Shown here one piece after another: positions 1-12,700 of a stretch of DNA of 64,000 nt (the stretch's first letter is position 1; the number at the start of each line of letters is the position of its first letter). Made by a program: the position numbers and the translations under genes. Below the pieces are notes generated by a model. That model was given only the letters and a program-made list of their open reading frames with translations. It had not been told where the DNA came from and searched no databases. The stretch is from Neoarius graeffei (lineage: Eukaryota > Chordata > Actinopteri > Siluriformes > Ariidae): contig NC_083569.1 in assembly GCF_027579695.1 (NCBI RefSeq), forward strand, positions 73,060,649 to 73,124,648. Reading direction: 5' to 3'.

Positions 1-230
1 GTCAGCCAGTGTTTCTATGCTGTTGTCTCAGGCATCATTTTAACTTCCTGTGACCCTCCACCTCACTCTAACAGTCCACTGAGTGTTTCAGTATTGTGTC
101 ACTGGAGCATTTTGTAGGATTTTGAGATTAGCTCTTTTTAAAACTGTACAACTTTTCAAAGCCACATTCAGGCTTAAATTGTGCTTGAAACAGAGGCTGC
201 TCTAAATATGAAAGCATTTCGATTGAATGA

Positions 231-568
231 TGGTGGTACGGTGCTGTAGTGGTTAGCACTGTTGCCTCATAGCAAGAAGGTTCTGGGTTCAAGCCCAGCT
301 GCTGATGGGGGTCAGTCTGTGTAGGTTTCTTCCGGGTGCTCTGGCTTCCCCCACAGTCCAAAGACATGCAGGTTAGGCTAATTGATGGCTCTAAATTAAC
401 TGTAAATGTGAGTGTGAATGGTTGTGTGTCTCTATGTATCAACCCTGCGATGATCTGGTGGCTTGTCCAGGGTGTACCCTGCCTTTTGCCCATAGTCAGC
501 TGGGATAGGCTCCAGCTTGCCTGAGATCCTGCACAAGATAAGTGGTTACGGATAATGGATGGATTGGA
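231..568 (+). repeat. V-SINE/HE1-like SINE, GGATG-tail type
   Basis: tRNA-like head (tgtagtggttagcac ... ggttcaagccc), the shared core with tttcccccacagtccaaagacatgcaggtta (abridged), and a tail ending in ataatggatgg. An old, diverged copy. Confidence 0.85.
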
Positions 569-571
569 GTG

Positions 572-959
572 ATTCAATATTGTCTTTATATTTGCGTCGG
601 AGACGGAACAAATGCTACTATAATAATTCAATCTGTAGCTGGACCACGTCCCAGGAAAGAACATCTTATGAAATTCAAGAATATTAACAAACACATTTTT
701 TTAATGTTGAAAAAAAAAAGAGTTACTGGCAGCACAGTACCATGCAAATAAATAATTACTCTCCAGCTATTACTCATGCAATTATTTGCATGGTACTGTG
801 CTGCCAGTAACTCTTTTTTTCAACATTTAAAAAAATGTGTTTGTTAATATTCTTGAATTTCATAAGATGTTCTTTCCCGGGAGGTGGTCCAGCTACAGAT
901 TGAATTATCATAGTAGCATTTGTTCCGTCTCCGACGCAAATATAAAGACAATATTGAAT
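572..959. repeat. Long inverted repeat (foldback-like element)
   Basis: Arms of about 185 bp (572-760 and 776-959) are near-perfect reverse complements around a loop of about 15-30 bp. The same peptide string appears on both strands because of this symmetry. The left arm abuts the SINE at 231-568. No transposase is visible. Confidence 0.8.
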
Positions 960-1224
960 TAAATTACTGGTGGTGTGAAGAACAGAATGCAAATAAATGG
1001 TTTTATAATACTGAAATTAAAGGATCACACCAATTCTGTGGCTCACTCAAATTCTGTTTATTAGCTTTAGATGGAATTTCTCCAACACAATGATGTGAAT
1101 ATTAAACTATGATAACTATGATAATACACAGCATAATAAATCTAGACGAGACCAAACCAGAGGATTGTATAACCTTCCAAATTATGTAAAAACTGAAATG
1201 TTTTTCTTCTTTCCCTGCCCTCAG

Positions 1225-1505
1225 AAACAGCCCCCAAGGCATTTGGGATTCCTCTCTCACAGGTGATCGCTAATGATCGGGCCTATAAACAGCGTCAGGA
1301 CGCTCTGAAGGAGAGCCGCCGGGACTGTCTGGAGTTGGAGGCCAGTGTCATGCACTTCCGTGCTGAAAAACGGCAGCAGAATGGAAACCAGCCCCTGGTC
1401 AGCAAAGCTTCCACCTCCGACGATGCATCCTCATCACTGCTGGAGCTCCATAGCAAACCACTTTCACCAACATTCCTGGACAACAGCTCTCGCAGTCACA
1501 GACGG
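1225..1505 (+). CDS. arhgap6: arhgap6-like exon a (N-terminal to RhoGAP domain)
   Basis: The acceptor is ccctcag before 1225 and the donor is gtaag at 1506. Entry is after one base of a codon and exit is phase 0. It encodes a conserved [20 protein letters not shown] segment, then a Ser-rich linker ending in SRSHRR. A 16.4-kb intron follows, filled with Tc1, hAT, SINE and LINE copies. Confidence 0.85.
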
Positions 1506-4500
1506 GTAAGAAGATATAACAGTACTCCGAAACTCATTGCTTTCTCTTGAATCTGAAGATTCTCAGAGACGTAAGCTTTTATTTTTTTATTCCTGGTCCG
1601 GTCAGTAAGCACTTTTTATCTGACCAATGTAGTCACAGTCCCTCACATTCAGTAATGGATGGCAGCCACCATTTCGAGAGTTTTTTCACATACTTATGTA
1701 TTTTTCTAGATGTTTTTGAGTATACAGAACTGTCTAATGTGTTTGGACTGAAAAATACGAACACACTTGTTGACCAGTGGGGTTGCATTTGTTACAGATG
1801 ATTTTTGAAATCAGGAAAATCTGTCCATCCATCCATTACCTGTAGCCACTTATCCTGTCCTACAGGGTCGCAGGCAAGCTGGAACCTATCCCAGCTGACT
1901 ATGGGCGAGAGGCAGGGTACACCTTGGACAAGTCACCAGGTCATCACGGGGCTGACACATGGACACAGACAACCATTCACACCTACGGTCAATTTAGAGC
2001 CACCAATTAGCCAAACCTGCATGTCTTTGGGGGAAACCAGAGCACCCAGAGGAAACCCACACAGACATGGGGAGAAAATGCAAACTCCACATAGAAAGGT
2101 CCTTGCCAGCCACTGGGCTCAAACCTAGGACCATCTTGCTGTGAGGCAACAGTGCTAACCACTACACCACCAAGTGAATCTGGAGTCACCTAAGCGATTC
2201 TAGATTTACCTAGGTGAATTAGGATTTAGGGCTCGGGTTAAGCTTAGGGTTGGGTAATCTAGTGGAATGTTTAATTTCTTCAGGGGAGCTGAATCTTCTG
2301 TGGTGTAGTGGTAAAGTGGTGGACTTCAAAGCAGAAGGTTCTGAGTTTGATTCCCAGCAAGGAAAGTAAAAGAAGTGGTAAATTAATAATAATGTTACAT
2401 TTATATATTATTTAGACAGAAAGACAAGTATATAAGCATAATTTTGGGTAGAGAGGATAGAAGATATGAAGGGGGTGAGTGAGAAACAAGGGGGAAAGGT
2501 GAATAGTGAGTGGATGTCGAAGTGTTCTCATTCTTTAATGAACCCCCTAAAAATCCAAGCCCCTTTTTTAATGAGTCCCCCCCCCCCCCCCAAAAAAAAA
2601 AAAAAAAAAATCTCTTTTAAGAATATTGACCTAATTCACCTAGGTAAATCTAGAATTGCCTGATTTCAAAAATCACCTGTAAGGCATTCTTCGTGTTTTC
2701 AAGAAGGTTCCATATGAATGGCCTTCTCTTATGGTATTCAACACTTCATTGACCGTTAAATTTCAGCCTGTCGTCAACGGTAAATATGAGAGAGAATGAA
2801 TATGTGAGATTAATTTTATTAGCATTGTATTTTTTCTTTGCAATTTACCAACATACCTAAAGAAATTTTGGTGTTCTTGATTATTTTGTCTCATTTCCAT
2901 TGAGACAAATTTATAAGTTTTTTTTTAAAATAAAATATGTACGATCTAGCTAAAATGTTAGTTTCAGGTATTAGCTGAGTGTCCATATTTCTTATGCAGC
3001 ATTCGACCTAATTCATAAGTGGGAAGGTGGAACTTGGAATAATGTCATTTTCAATCCAGATATTTTTGAGTGGGGCGGCACGGTGGTGTAGTGGTTAGCG
3101 CTGTCACCTCACAGCAAGAAGGTCTGGGTTTGAGCCCCGTGGCCAGCGTGGGCCTTTCTGTGTGGAGTTTGCATGTTCTCCCCGTGTCCACATGGGTTTC
3201 CTCTGGGTGCTCTGGTTTCCCCCACAATCCAAAGACATGCAGGTTAGGTTAACTGGTGACTCTAAATTGACTGTAGGTGTGAATGGTTGTCTATGTGTCA
3301 GCCCTGTGATGACCTGGCAACTTGTCCAGGGTGTACCCTGCCTTTTGCCTGTAGTCAGCTGGGATAGGCTCCAGCTTGCCTGCGACCCTGTAGAACAGGA
3401 TAAAGCGGCTAGAGATGATGAGATGAGATATTTTTGAGTTATTAAGTGGAGAGAAAAAATCATCATGGTTTCCCTCTTGGCTCACATACAGCCTTGGGGC
3501 ACTACTGACTGAATACACAATCCAGTAGTTGCATAAACTTCACTCTGTCCATCATGGTCCTTCTAGCCTGCTGCGCGTCGATGCTCAGCAGCCTTTCTAC
3601 TCTATTCCATATCCATCTTGAATTTCTCATGTTAAATAGCATCTGCTTCTGGGGTTCGCCGTTTTCCAGCCGGCATACATGACCTATATATTTGAGATGT
3701 TGCAGATAGCAGAAGTCACGAATTGAGGGTGTTCTGGTTATATCCCGTAGCTGTTTATTGGATATCTTAAAGCTCCAGTTAATATCACCCTCCTTTTGTG
3801 TGTTCAGATCCTTATCACTTCTACGATCAACCCCTCGGAGCATTCTTGCACTCAAAACCTCCACGGACCATTTTTCTAAGAAAGCCATGCCATATCACTT
3901 CCACTTTGCTGGGCTCATACTCTGACAGATCCCATACTTGGACACTATTGAGCAGGCGTGATTGCATTGTCAAAAATTTAACTCTAGTCACCAGCCATAT
4001 GGGCTTGTCGGTCAACAACACATTCCATTTTTGGAATGCTGCTCCGATTCTTGTGTGAACAGAGAATGAGGTGTGTTCAGAGTTTGTTATGGTATACCCA
4101 AGATACTTGAAACTTCTGATATACTTTATCCTGTTTTCTCCGAGAGTTATGAGACTCCCGTTGCATCAGTTCCTCACCTATATTGAATGCCACTGTCTTG
4201 GTCTTGTCAAAGGATAGCTGCATCCCAAATTGTTTGAAAGTGTTGTCATAGATTGAAAGAATGCTCTGAAATTCCTCTGCTGAGTTTGCAAAAATAACCT
4301 GGTCATCAGTGTAGAGTAGTTCAGTGATTTGACTGTGACCCGATGATGGTACTTTGTGACGTAGTTCTCGTAGTGATACTTCATTTGGAATGCAGTACTC
4401 CAGCCTAAAGCCAGTCTCTGGGAATGTTTTCAGTATTTTGCTGTGGGCTACTCTCACCACAAAGTCCATGTAGATGTTAAAGAGCGGAGGGGACTCTAGG

Positions 4501-7500
4501 GCACCTTGTTGACATCCTACTAGAATTTCAAAGAAGCTAGCCAGCTCTTTAAGGATCATGATCTAAGACCCTGAGCAAACAGTAAGTTGTATAGTAACAG
4601 CGAGTAGTCTAAATTTTACCGGTTAATGTATCTGTGTGTTGATTGAGCTAAAGCAAATATTACTATAATCTCATTTCTCATTTGGGTGGCACAGTGGTGT
4701 AGTGGTTAGCACTGTCGCCTCACAGCAAGAAGGTTCTGGGTTCGGGCCCAGCAGCCGATGGGGGTCTTTCTGTGTGGAGTTTGTATGTTCTCCCCGTGTC
4801 TGTGTGGGTTTCCTCCGGGTGCTCCGGTTTCCCCCACAGTTCAGACATGCAGGTTAGGTTAACATGGGTGGCCTTGAGCACCTAACCCCCAACTGCACCC
4901 TGAGAACTGTAGCATAGCTGCCCACTGCTCTGGGTATGTGTGTGTGCTCATTGGTCACATACATGTGTGTTCACTGCTTCAGATGAGTTCAATGCAAAGA
5001 GGAATTTCACAAGTGTTGTAGTTGTAATGGATAGAACCAACTGTATATGGCTACCAGTGATGAATAAAGTTCTTCTTCTTTAAAAGTAGAGAAGTGATAC
5101 TTTACAGTTTGCGCAGCCATGTTGATATGAGATTATATATTTGGGGATTGAGGATACCTTCCAGACGTTCCAAGTAGGAATTCCATGTTAAGGTGCTGTT
5201 TATTTTGGTGACAGAGTTTTAGTTGGTGCAGCATAAGTAACAGATTCTCACAGCTTTATGGTATGCTGGGCCTTCTTATGTTCAAAGTATGAATTCACAG
5301 GTTCCATTTGAACGCATCAGTAGGACAGTAAAATGAACCGGTGTCTGTAGTATATTGAGGAAACAAAATAAGTGTGGCTTTATTGACAATTTGTAACTTG
5401 TCCCATCATACACCATGGAACAGTAGGAGAGAGGCTTGTAATTGTAATGGATACAACCAACTGTATATGGCTACTAATGACGGTGTTGGAAAGTTTGTTT
5501 GTGGCATCACATCTTTCTCTGTTTCAAAATTGTAAGTGTCAATGAAATGTGTGTTAATCAGTGCTGTCAAAAATGTCGCGTTATTAATGCGTTAACTTGA
5601 CTCAATTTTAACGGCGATAATTTTTTTATCGCGAGATTAACGCTCTGTGACATGATGTAGGTTTTTCATAAGCTTTTGAAACTGCCAGGAACTTGGAACA
5701 GAGACTTTGCTTAGAAAAACGATAGCAGCTAGACTGTAATGCCACGCCCCGCACAGCCAGAGTCCTCTGCCCTCCCCCGAAGAGCCACGGTGCTCGGCTT
5801 AGGTTTAGTTTTCCCATCGGCAGCTCCAGCCCCACTTTGCAGTGGCTGTGATAAGACGTGTTATGCTCTGCAATAAAAAAAAAAACATTGGTACAACCAG
5901 TGTTCGAACTATGCTGATATTTTCAGGGGGTCCCTTTTTTTCCCTTGGGGGGGGGGGGGGGGGGTGCTTGCGCTTGTCTCAGAGTGCGGATCTCCATCGC
6001 ACGCTCACTTCAGATATGCAAATGCTTCCCGTTACACACGATTGCTATGTCAATAAACATCATTTTGCCAATATTTTAGAGACCCCCCAACATTTCCCAA
6101 ATCATGTTTTCAAGGGATCTCATGTCTGTTTCAGGGGATCTCGGATCCCCCGAGTACCCCCGTAGTTCGAACGGTGAGCAAGCCCATTCACTTTTTCATG
6201 CTGATAAGAGAATTACAATGGTTTTTCATGTGACAAAAATGTGCGATTAAATTGCGAGTAATCGCGAGTTAACTATGACAGTCGCGACATTAATCGCCAT
6301 TAAATATTTTAATCGCTTGACAGCACTAGTGTTAATTAACAGTTATTCCACGAAATCAGGTCATACATGAACTGATAGTCAACGAGGCGTGTAGTGCAGA
6401 GTCAGCTATAAGCCATGTACAACAAGAGTGAGTGGAATAACTGTTTTATTCTATCCACATTCACTGTATTTTGAGAAACAGAGCATTTTTATTTTTTGCA
6501 AATTCGATAAATAAAAGCTTTATACAAAACGTCTGACAAAATAATTTCCGCTTAAATGTAAACAAACTGGCGAAATGACAGCAGCAATTTGTGAAAAATG
6601 CTATAATAATAATTCTTGAAAATAAAAAAAAGATATGTTCTTACCATCAAATACTTTTATTCAATATTTTGTTGCTTTTTTTGTATTTTGGGGGTTTTGT
6701 TTTCGAGTAGAGTTTTTTAAATTTTGTCCTCGGTTGGTTCAGCAACACGCTCCGCCATTTTGTTTTTCTCTACTCACTGTACATGAGCTGATAGCCTAGT
6801 AGCAGAGTAGCCAATCAGAGCGCATGATTGCTCATATCCAGTGAATGTGGATAGAATAATATAAAATATACAGTATGTAGTACAGCAAACACTGTTTGTT
6901 GAATAATTGTATTAGTTTCGGGCTGCGCTGAACACAATCCAACATCATATGAATTTTTATACAACAATTTGTTCCAGTCCATTAATTTGATTGGCTGAGC
7001 GGTGTTCCAAGAGTGTTTATATTTCCTTTAACCACACTGAGATATTTCCCTGTGGGCAACACTCCGCTTATCTGTGTTCATCAAATAAAATTCCATTTAA
7101 TAGTTTGAAACTGTTACTACAGTAGTATTAGAGTGAGCAAAATCATCAGCCGAGGTGGCAAACAATATGTTTTTATGAATATAACGTTTGACTTAAAATA
7201 TGAAAGTTTGTCAGATGAAAGTGAAAAGGAAGAAGGGACACCAATTTCACCCAAAGCACTTTTATATAAAGCTATGAAGTTAGTTTAGCTCCTTTGGGAT
7301 CTATTTCCACTAGTGGAACAAAAATAAACAAAACTTTAACCATCCATTATCTGTAACCACTTATCCTGTACAAGGTCGCAGGCAAGCTGGAGCCTATCCC
7401 AGCTGACTATGGGCGAGAGGCAAGGTACACCCTGGACAAGTCACCAGATTATCACAGGGTTGACGCATAGAGAGACACACAACCATTCACACCTACGGTC

Positions 7501-9758
7501 AATTTAGAGCCACCAGTTAGCCTAACCTGCATGTCTTTGGACTGTGGGGGAAACCGGAGCACCTGGAGGAAACCCACACAAACACAGGGAGAACACGCAA
7601 ACTCCACACAGAAAGGGCCTCATCGGCTGCTGGGCTCGAACCCAGAACCTTCTTGCTGTGAGGCAATAGCATTAACCACTACACCACCGTGCCACCAACT
7701 TTAACCATATTGTGTCCAAACACATAATTTCCTTGATAGTAATTTCTTGTTTAATAGACTGTTGTCTAAAAGCAATAACACACTCATAATCATGCAGTTA
7801 TACAGAGTATCAGCACGGCTAGGATTAACTACGGCACCCAGAATCCAGCCGTGTGCCTACACAGAACCACAGCCATGCTGAAATTCAGCATAAACACACT
7901 CTTGCTTGTGTGATATTGCTTAAATTACACTTCTGAACCCTTAAGAACAGAATGATTCATGACTGAATGAATAAGCCTTTAGTGTATATACCACTTCCAT
8001 GTACTAAACTCCTAAACTATCCTTTTAAAGGAGAACTGAAGGCAATTTTTTTATAATCAACATTCTGTTTATCTCATCTCATCTCATTATCTCTAGCTGC
8101 TTTATCCTGTTCTACAGGGTCGCAAGCAAGCTGGAGCCTATCCCAGCTGACTACGGGCGAAAGGCGGGGTACACCCTGGACAAGTCGCCAGGTCATCACA
8201 GGGCTGACACATAGACACAGACAACCATTCACACCTACGGTCAATTTAGAGTCACCAGTTAACCTAACCTGCATGTCTTTGGACTGTGGGGGAAACCGGA
8301 GCACCCCCACGCGGACACGGGGAGAACATGCAAACTCTGCACAGAAAGGCCCTCGCCGGCCCCGGGGCTCGAACCCAGGACCTTCTTGCTGTGAGGCGAC
8401 AGCGCTAACCACTACACCACCGTGCCACCCTCTGTTTATCTCATTTTATTAAATATAGGAATGCATTTTTGATAGCTAGTTTGTCACTGCTATAGCAAGT
8501 TATGAGTGTTTGAAATATGCTCTGTAATATATCAGTCCATATGTCAAAGCAATGGCCGTAAACAAAATTCGTTGAGACCTGTGCGAGACATCAAAGTGAC
8601 CAATGTCTGCGAATGCTGTCAAAAGACGCGCGCGCCCTCTTTCGAATGCTGATGTAATCAAGCTGGAAGTTTTGTTTGTTTTGACAGCAAAGGAAAGTTT
8701 GAAAAAAGTAGGCAGTAATCGTCATTTAAACTCGTTTTTGTGCAATATTTCGTTTGGAAAACAGTTTTCAAAATGGCGGCACTGACACCTGGCTGACACG
8801 TCACGTTTCGAAGTCTCGCACAAGTCTCATGAAGATCGCACGGATAAGTGACGCCCGCCGTGGTCCAAACAAACTAAATTCAACATGGCTCAATACTGAA
8901 TAGGTCGATAAGTATAATATTTAATTGCAATTAGTTGCCAATACAAGTCACCATATACGGTAAGGTTACTAAAACCGAAAACGTAACTGAATAACACGTT
9001 AATTAAGAAATAAAGCACGTTTAACAATGACTTCAGTTCTCCTTTAAATATAAAGACATTGTGTATGATTGGCTCGTTGATTTACTGATCAGCTCACTCA
9101 GCTGCATTCCGGGAAAATGAAATGTTTGTGAAATTTAGTCCGCAGCAGTGGACCACTGGACAACAACTTAAAGCGTGAAGCATACTGAGGAAATTTTTCA
9201 ATAATTCTCCCCTGGAAAGCCTAAACATGCTTTCAAAGCACCGTTTTAAATGACTGGAGTCCAGCAGACAAGCAAGAGACTGGAAACAAAATAAACAAAC
9301 TACAAAAGCAATTTGTAAGCGATACATGAAGGTCTTTAACATACTTTGTGTGACTGTGTTTGAGATTTTATATATATATATATATCATTCATTCTCATTA
9401 TCTCTAGCTGCTTTATCCTTCTACAGGGTCGCAGGCAAGCTGGAGCCTATCCCAGCTGACTACGGGCGAAAGGCGGGGTACACCCTGGACAAGTCGCCAG
9501 GTCATCACAGGGCTGACACATAGACACAGACAACCATTCACACTCACATTCACACCTACGGTCAATTTAGAGTCACCAGTTAACCTAACCTGCATGTCTT
9601 TGGACTGTGGGGGAAACCGGAGCACCTGGAGGAAACCCACGCGGACACGGGGAGAACATGCAAACTCCGCACAGAAAGGCCCTCGCCGGCCACGGGGCTC
9701 GAACCCAGGACCTTCTTGCTGTGAGGCGACAGCGCTAACCACTACACCACCGTGCCGC

Positions 9759-9792
<34 letters not shown>

Positions 9793-12700
9793 TTAAACAT
9801 TTAAACAAGAGCTGTCTGTGTGTAAATGTGGTTGTTTTCTTTGTAACGGCTGCTGTGTGGGATAATGTAGTGCATAGTGCTGGAGGGTTGGGGTTGTGCA
9901 CAGGGGTTAACCTGCTAAAGCTGTTTAAGTTTTCCCTTATCCGTGTTTGCTTTGTTAAGCCTTAGACTTGATTATTTAAAGTGGTAGAGACATTTCTCCT
10001 TTTTATCAGATGAAGAAGAAAGTAGATCCAGAATGAAATCTCTTGTGCAGATACACATGGGAACTGCAGAAATGCTTTCAGTGCTGATGTATATTTTTAG
10101 AAATAACACTCAGGGCAGGAGGTGAAATACTGCCGAATAATGTAATAGATAGACAAAGGAAGATAAAGTGCATAAAGATAATCCAGTCACTAATTACTTT
10201 TGATTTGTATTATTTATAAAACACATACCATCACGGGCGGCATGGTGGTGTAGTGGTTAGTGCTGTCGCCTCACAGCAAGAAGGTTCTGGATTCGAGGGC
10301 CTTTCTGTGTGGAGTTTGCATGTTCTCCACGTGGGTTTCCTCCGGGTGCTCCGGTTTCCCCCACAGTCCAAAGACATGCAGGTTAGGTTAACTGGTGACT
10401 CTAAATTGACCGTAGGTGTGAATGTGAATGGTTGTCTGTGTCTATGTGTCAGCCCTGTGATGACCTGGTGACTTGTCCAGGGTGTACCCCGCCTCTCGCC
10501 CGTAGTCAGCTGGGATAGGCTCCAGCTTGCCTGCGACCCTGTAGAACAGGATAAAGCGGCTAGAGATAATGAGATGAGACATACCATCACTGAAGTTATT
10601 GTTATTAAAAACCCAACTGAAGTTTTGAGTAACTCTGGGGTGCTGGAATTTATTGAGGAAGTCTGGTCATGGCAATGACGCATGAAGATTTATGTCACTT
10701 TTATCCTTTTATACTTTAGCAATTTGCCAACAATTCTATTTTTTTTTACTAAAGTATGATGTCATACTTTATCCGGTTATGCTTAATATTGTGGAACATC
10801 TATGAAATAAGTTCCTGTTATCACTTACATTAAAGGGGACACATTATCAAAAACTTGCTTTTTCAATGCTTGTGCATATATATTTGAGTATCTAGAGTGC
10901 CTATCAATCCACAAATTCTGAAATAAGACACCCAGGCAGTTTCTTCTGGGCTGCCTATTTCAGAAAACGTGCTTCAACAAGCCATTCAGATTTGGCTCCC
11001 CTTCCTATGTCACAAGTGGAGGTCATTAGAATTATCCCGCCCCCTCATATAAGTCTCTCCACTCATGGCTTGAGATCTGCCTTTGAAATGAATATTCAGA
11101 GGGGGGTGGGGTTAGCAGTGGTTCATTATCATTTAAAGGAACAGGCACTCAAATCAGCTGTTTTGAACATTGCTGTTTAGACAGGGTGAGCAGGGAGCTG
11201 TGGTGGTTTATCATTGTGGAATTTTGACCAAAGCATGTCTCAGACATTTCATTAAGACCTCAGGGAACTGTGTCAACTTGTGGAAAAGGAGCATAATATG
11301 TCACCTTTAAAATAATTATAAACAGTTTTTTCCCCTCACCAGGCTTTCTTTTTTCTCACTTGAAGTTAAAGGTAGACTGCCTGTCAGATTTTTCAAGTGT
11401 AGGTCATAAAAAGAATTTTCCCCGACACCCAATTATTTTTGTTTGGTGAACCGAAAGCTACTGAATTTGAATCACAGACTTCCAATTTTATTATTTTTTT
11501 AAATAGAACAATTAATGAATTTAGGGCCATGTGGCCCTAAATTGCCCGTTCGCACAAGGCATTGTGGGATACAAATTTGAAAGAGGAGAGAAAAATGGAG
11601 GAATGAAAGTGAGTGAATGGAGGAGTGTGCGAATGAAACGTGAAAGACCTACTACAGTAACGGAAAGCGAGAAGAAAAGATGTTATGTTGCGAAGGCAAG
11701 GAAATGCAGGACCAAACTAATAAATACCGGCGGTCAGCGAGCACCTCGGTGTGATCAGCTGTTGTTTAGCGACAGAATGATGGAACTGTTCGCCTGTAGT
11801 CAGCTGGGATAGGCTCCAGCTTGCCTGCGACCCTGTAGAAGGATAAAGCGGCTACAGATAATGAGATGAGATGAGATATTTATGTGGAGTGTCTTGCCAT
11901 AAAGGTTCACTGTGAATGAGCTGTCCATATAAACACAATAACTTAGAACAAGTGTATTAATATAAACTTGTGATTTGCCTTGCAGCCATAACTACGGTCA
12001 CTGCTGATGTTTTTGAAAAGGAATTAAAGCCTTTTGGCCAAGCTGATTCAAAGGTGGTAGAGTGGTGTAGTGGTTAGCACTGTCGCTTCACAGTTCCAGG
12101 TTCAAACCTCACAGCCAGCGGGGGCCATTCTGTGTGGAGTTTGCATGTTCTCCCCATATGTGCATGGACTTCCTCTGCTCCAGTTTCCTTCACAGTCCAA
12201 AGACATGCAGGTTCAGTAAAACAGCCAGCCACTGGGGTTGCACAAGCCAGTGCATACTTAGTGCTGGTCCCAAGCCTGGATAAACTGGAGAGGGTTGCAT
12301 CAGGAAGGGTACCCGGTGTAAAACCTACGCCAAGTCAAATATGTGGAACAGATCTGCTGTGGTGACCCCTAACGTACAGGAGCAGTCGAAAGAAGGCCAA
12401 TCTGATTCAAAACGTAAAGTAAATATAACATGAAGTAAAATTCACTCTACTAATTCCATTATTAATCAGTGTTGCTGTGGAGTGAGAAAAGCAGGCAGTG
12501 GATAGCCTGGAGGTATTATGTGATTAAAATAGCTCCAGTTCCTGTGTGGTGTCTCTGGCTCAGTGGGAATGGAGATTACCTTTCTCTGGGTGGCTACTGC
12601 ACAGCGTGAATGTCCAAGATCTGTATCTGTCTTTCCACTGAACCAAATTACACCAGCCCAGCCCTGTGAACTAGAGGTTGGAGAGAGAAAATGTTGCACC

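Noticed and set aside
231..300. tRNA gene calls from SINE heads (tgtagtggttagc ... ggttcgagcccc)
   Set aside because: A and B boxes are present, but the heads sit in SINEs with following core and tail and lack good acceptor stems.
5626..5835. 69-codon - strand frame inside the hAT element at 5559-6328
   Set aside because: No transposase or host motif; chance frame in GC-richer MITE DNA.
8074..8412. Open frames of 60-160 codons containing [17 protein letters not shown] or [18 protein letters not shown] peptides, here and at about 20 other places
   Set aside because: They are translations of the V-SINE/HE1 core on either strand and recur in every copy; not genes.
9413..9901. 162-codon - strand frame
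   Set aside because: SINE plus AT-microsatellite translation (YIYIYIYI); no protein family.
11531..11812. 93-codon + frame as a host gene
   Set aside because: Ends in a SINE 3' fragment and begins inside a half TTAA-type element; kept only as part of that element.
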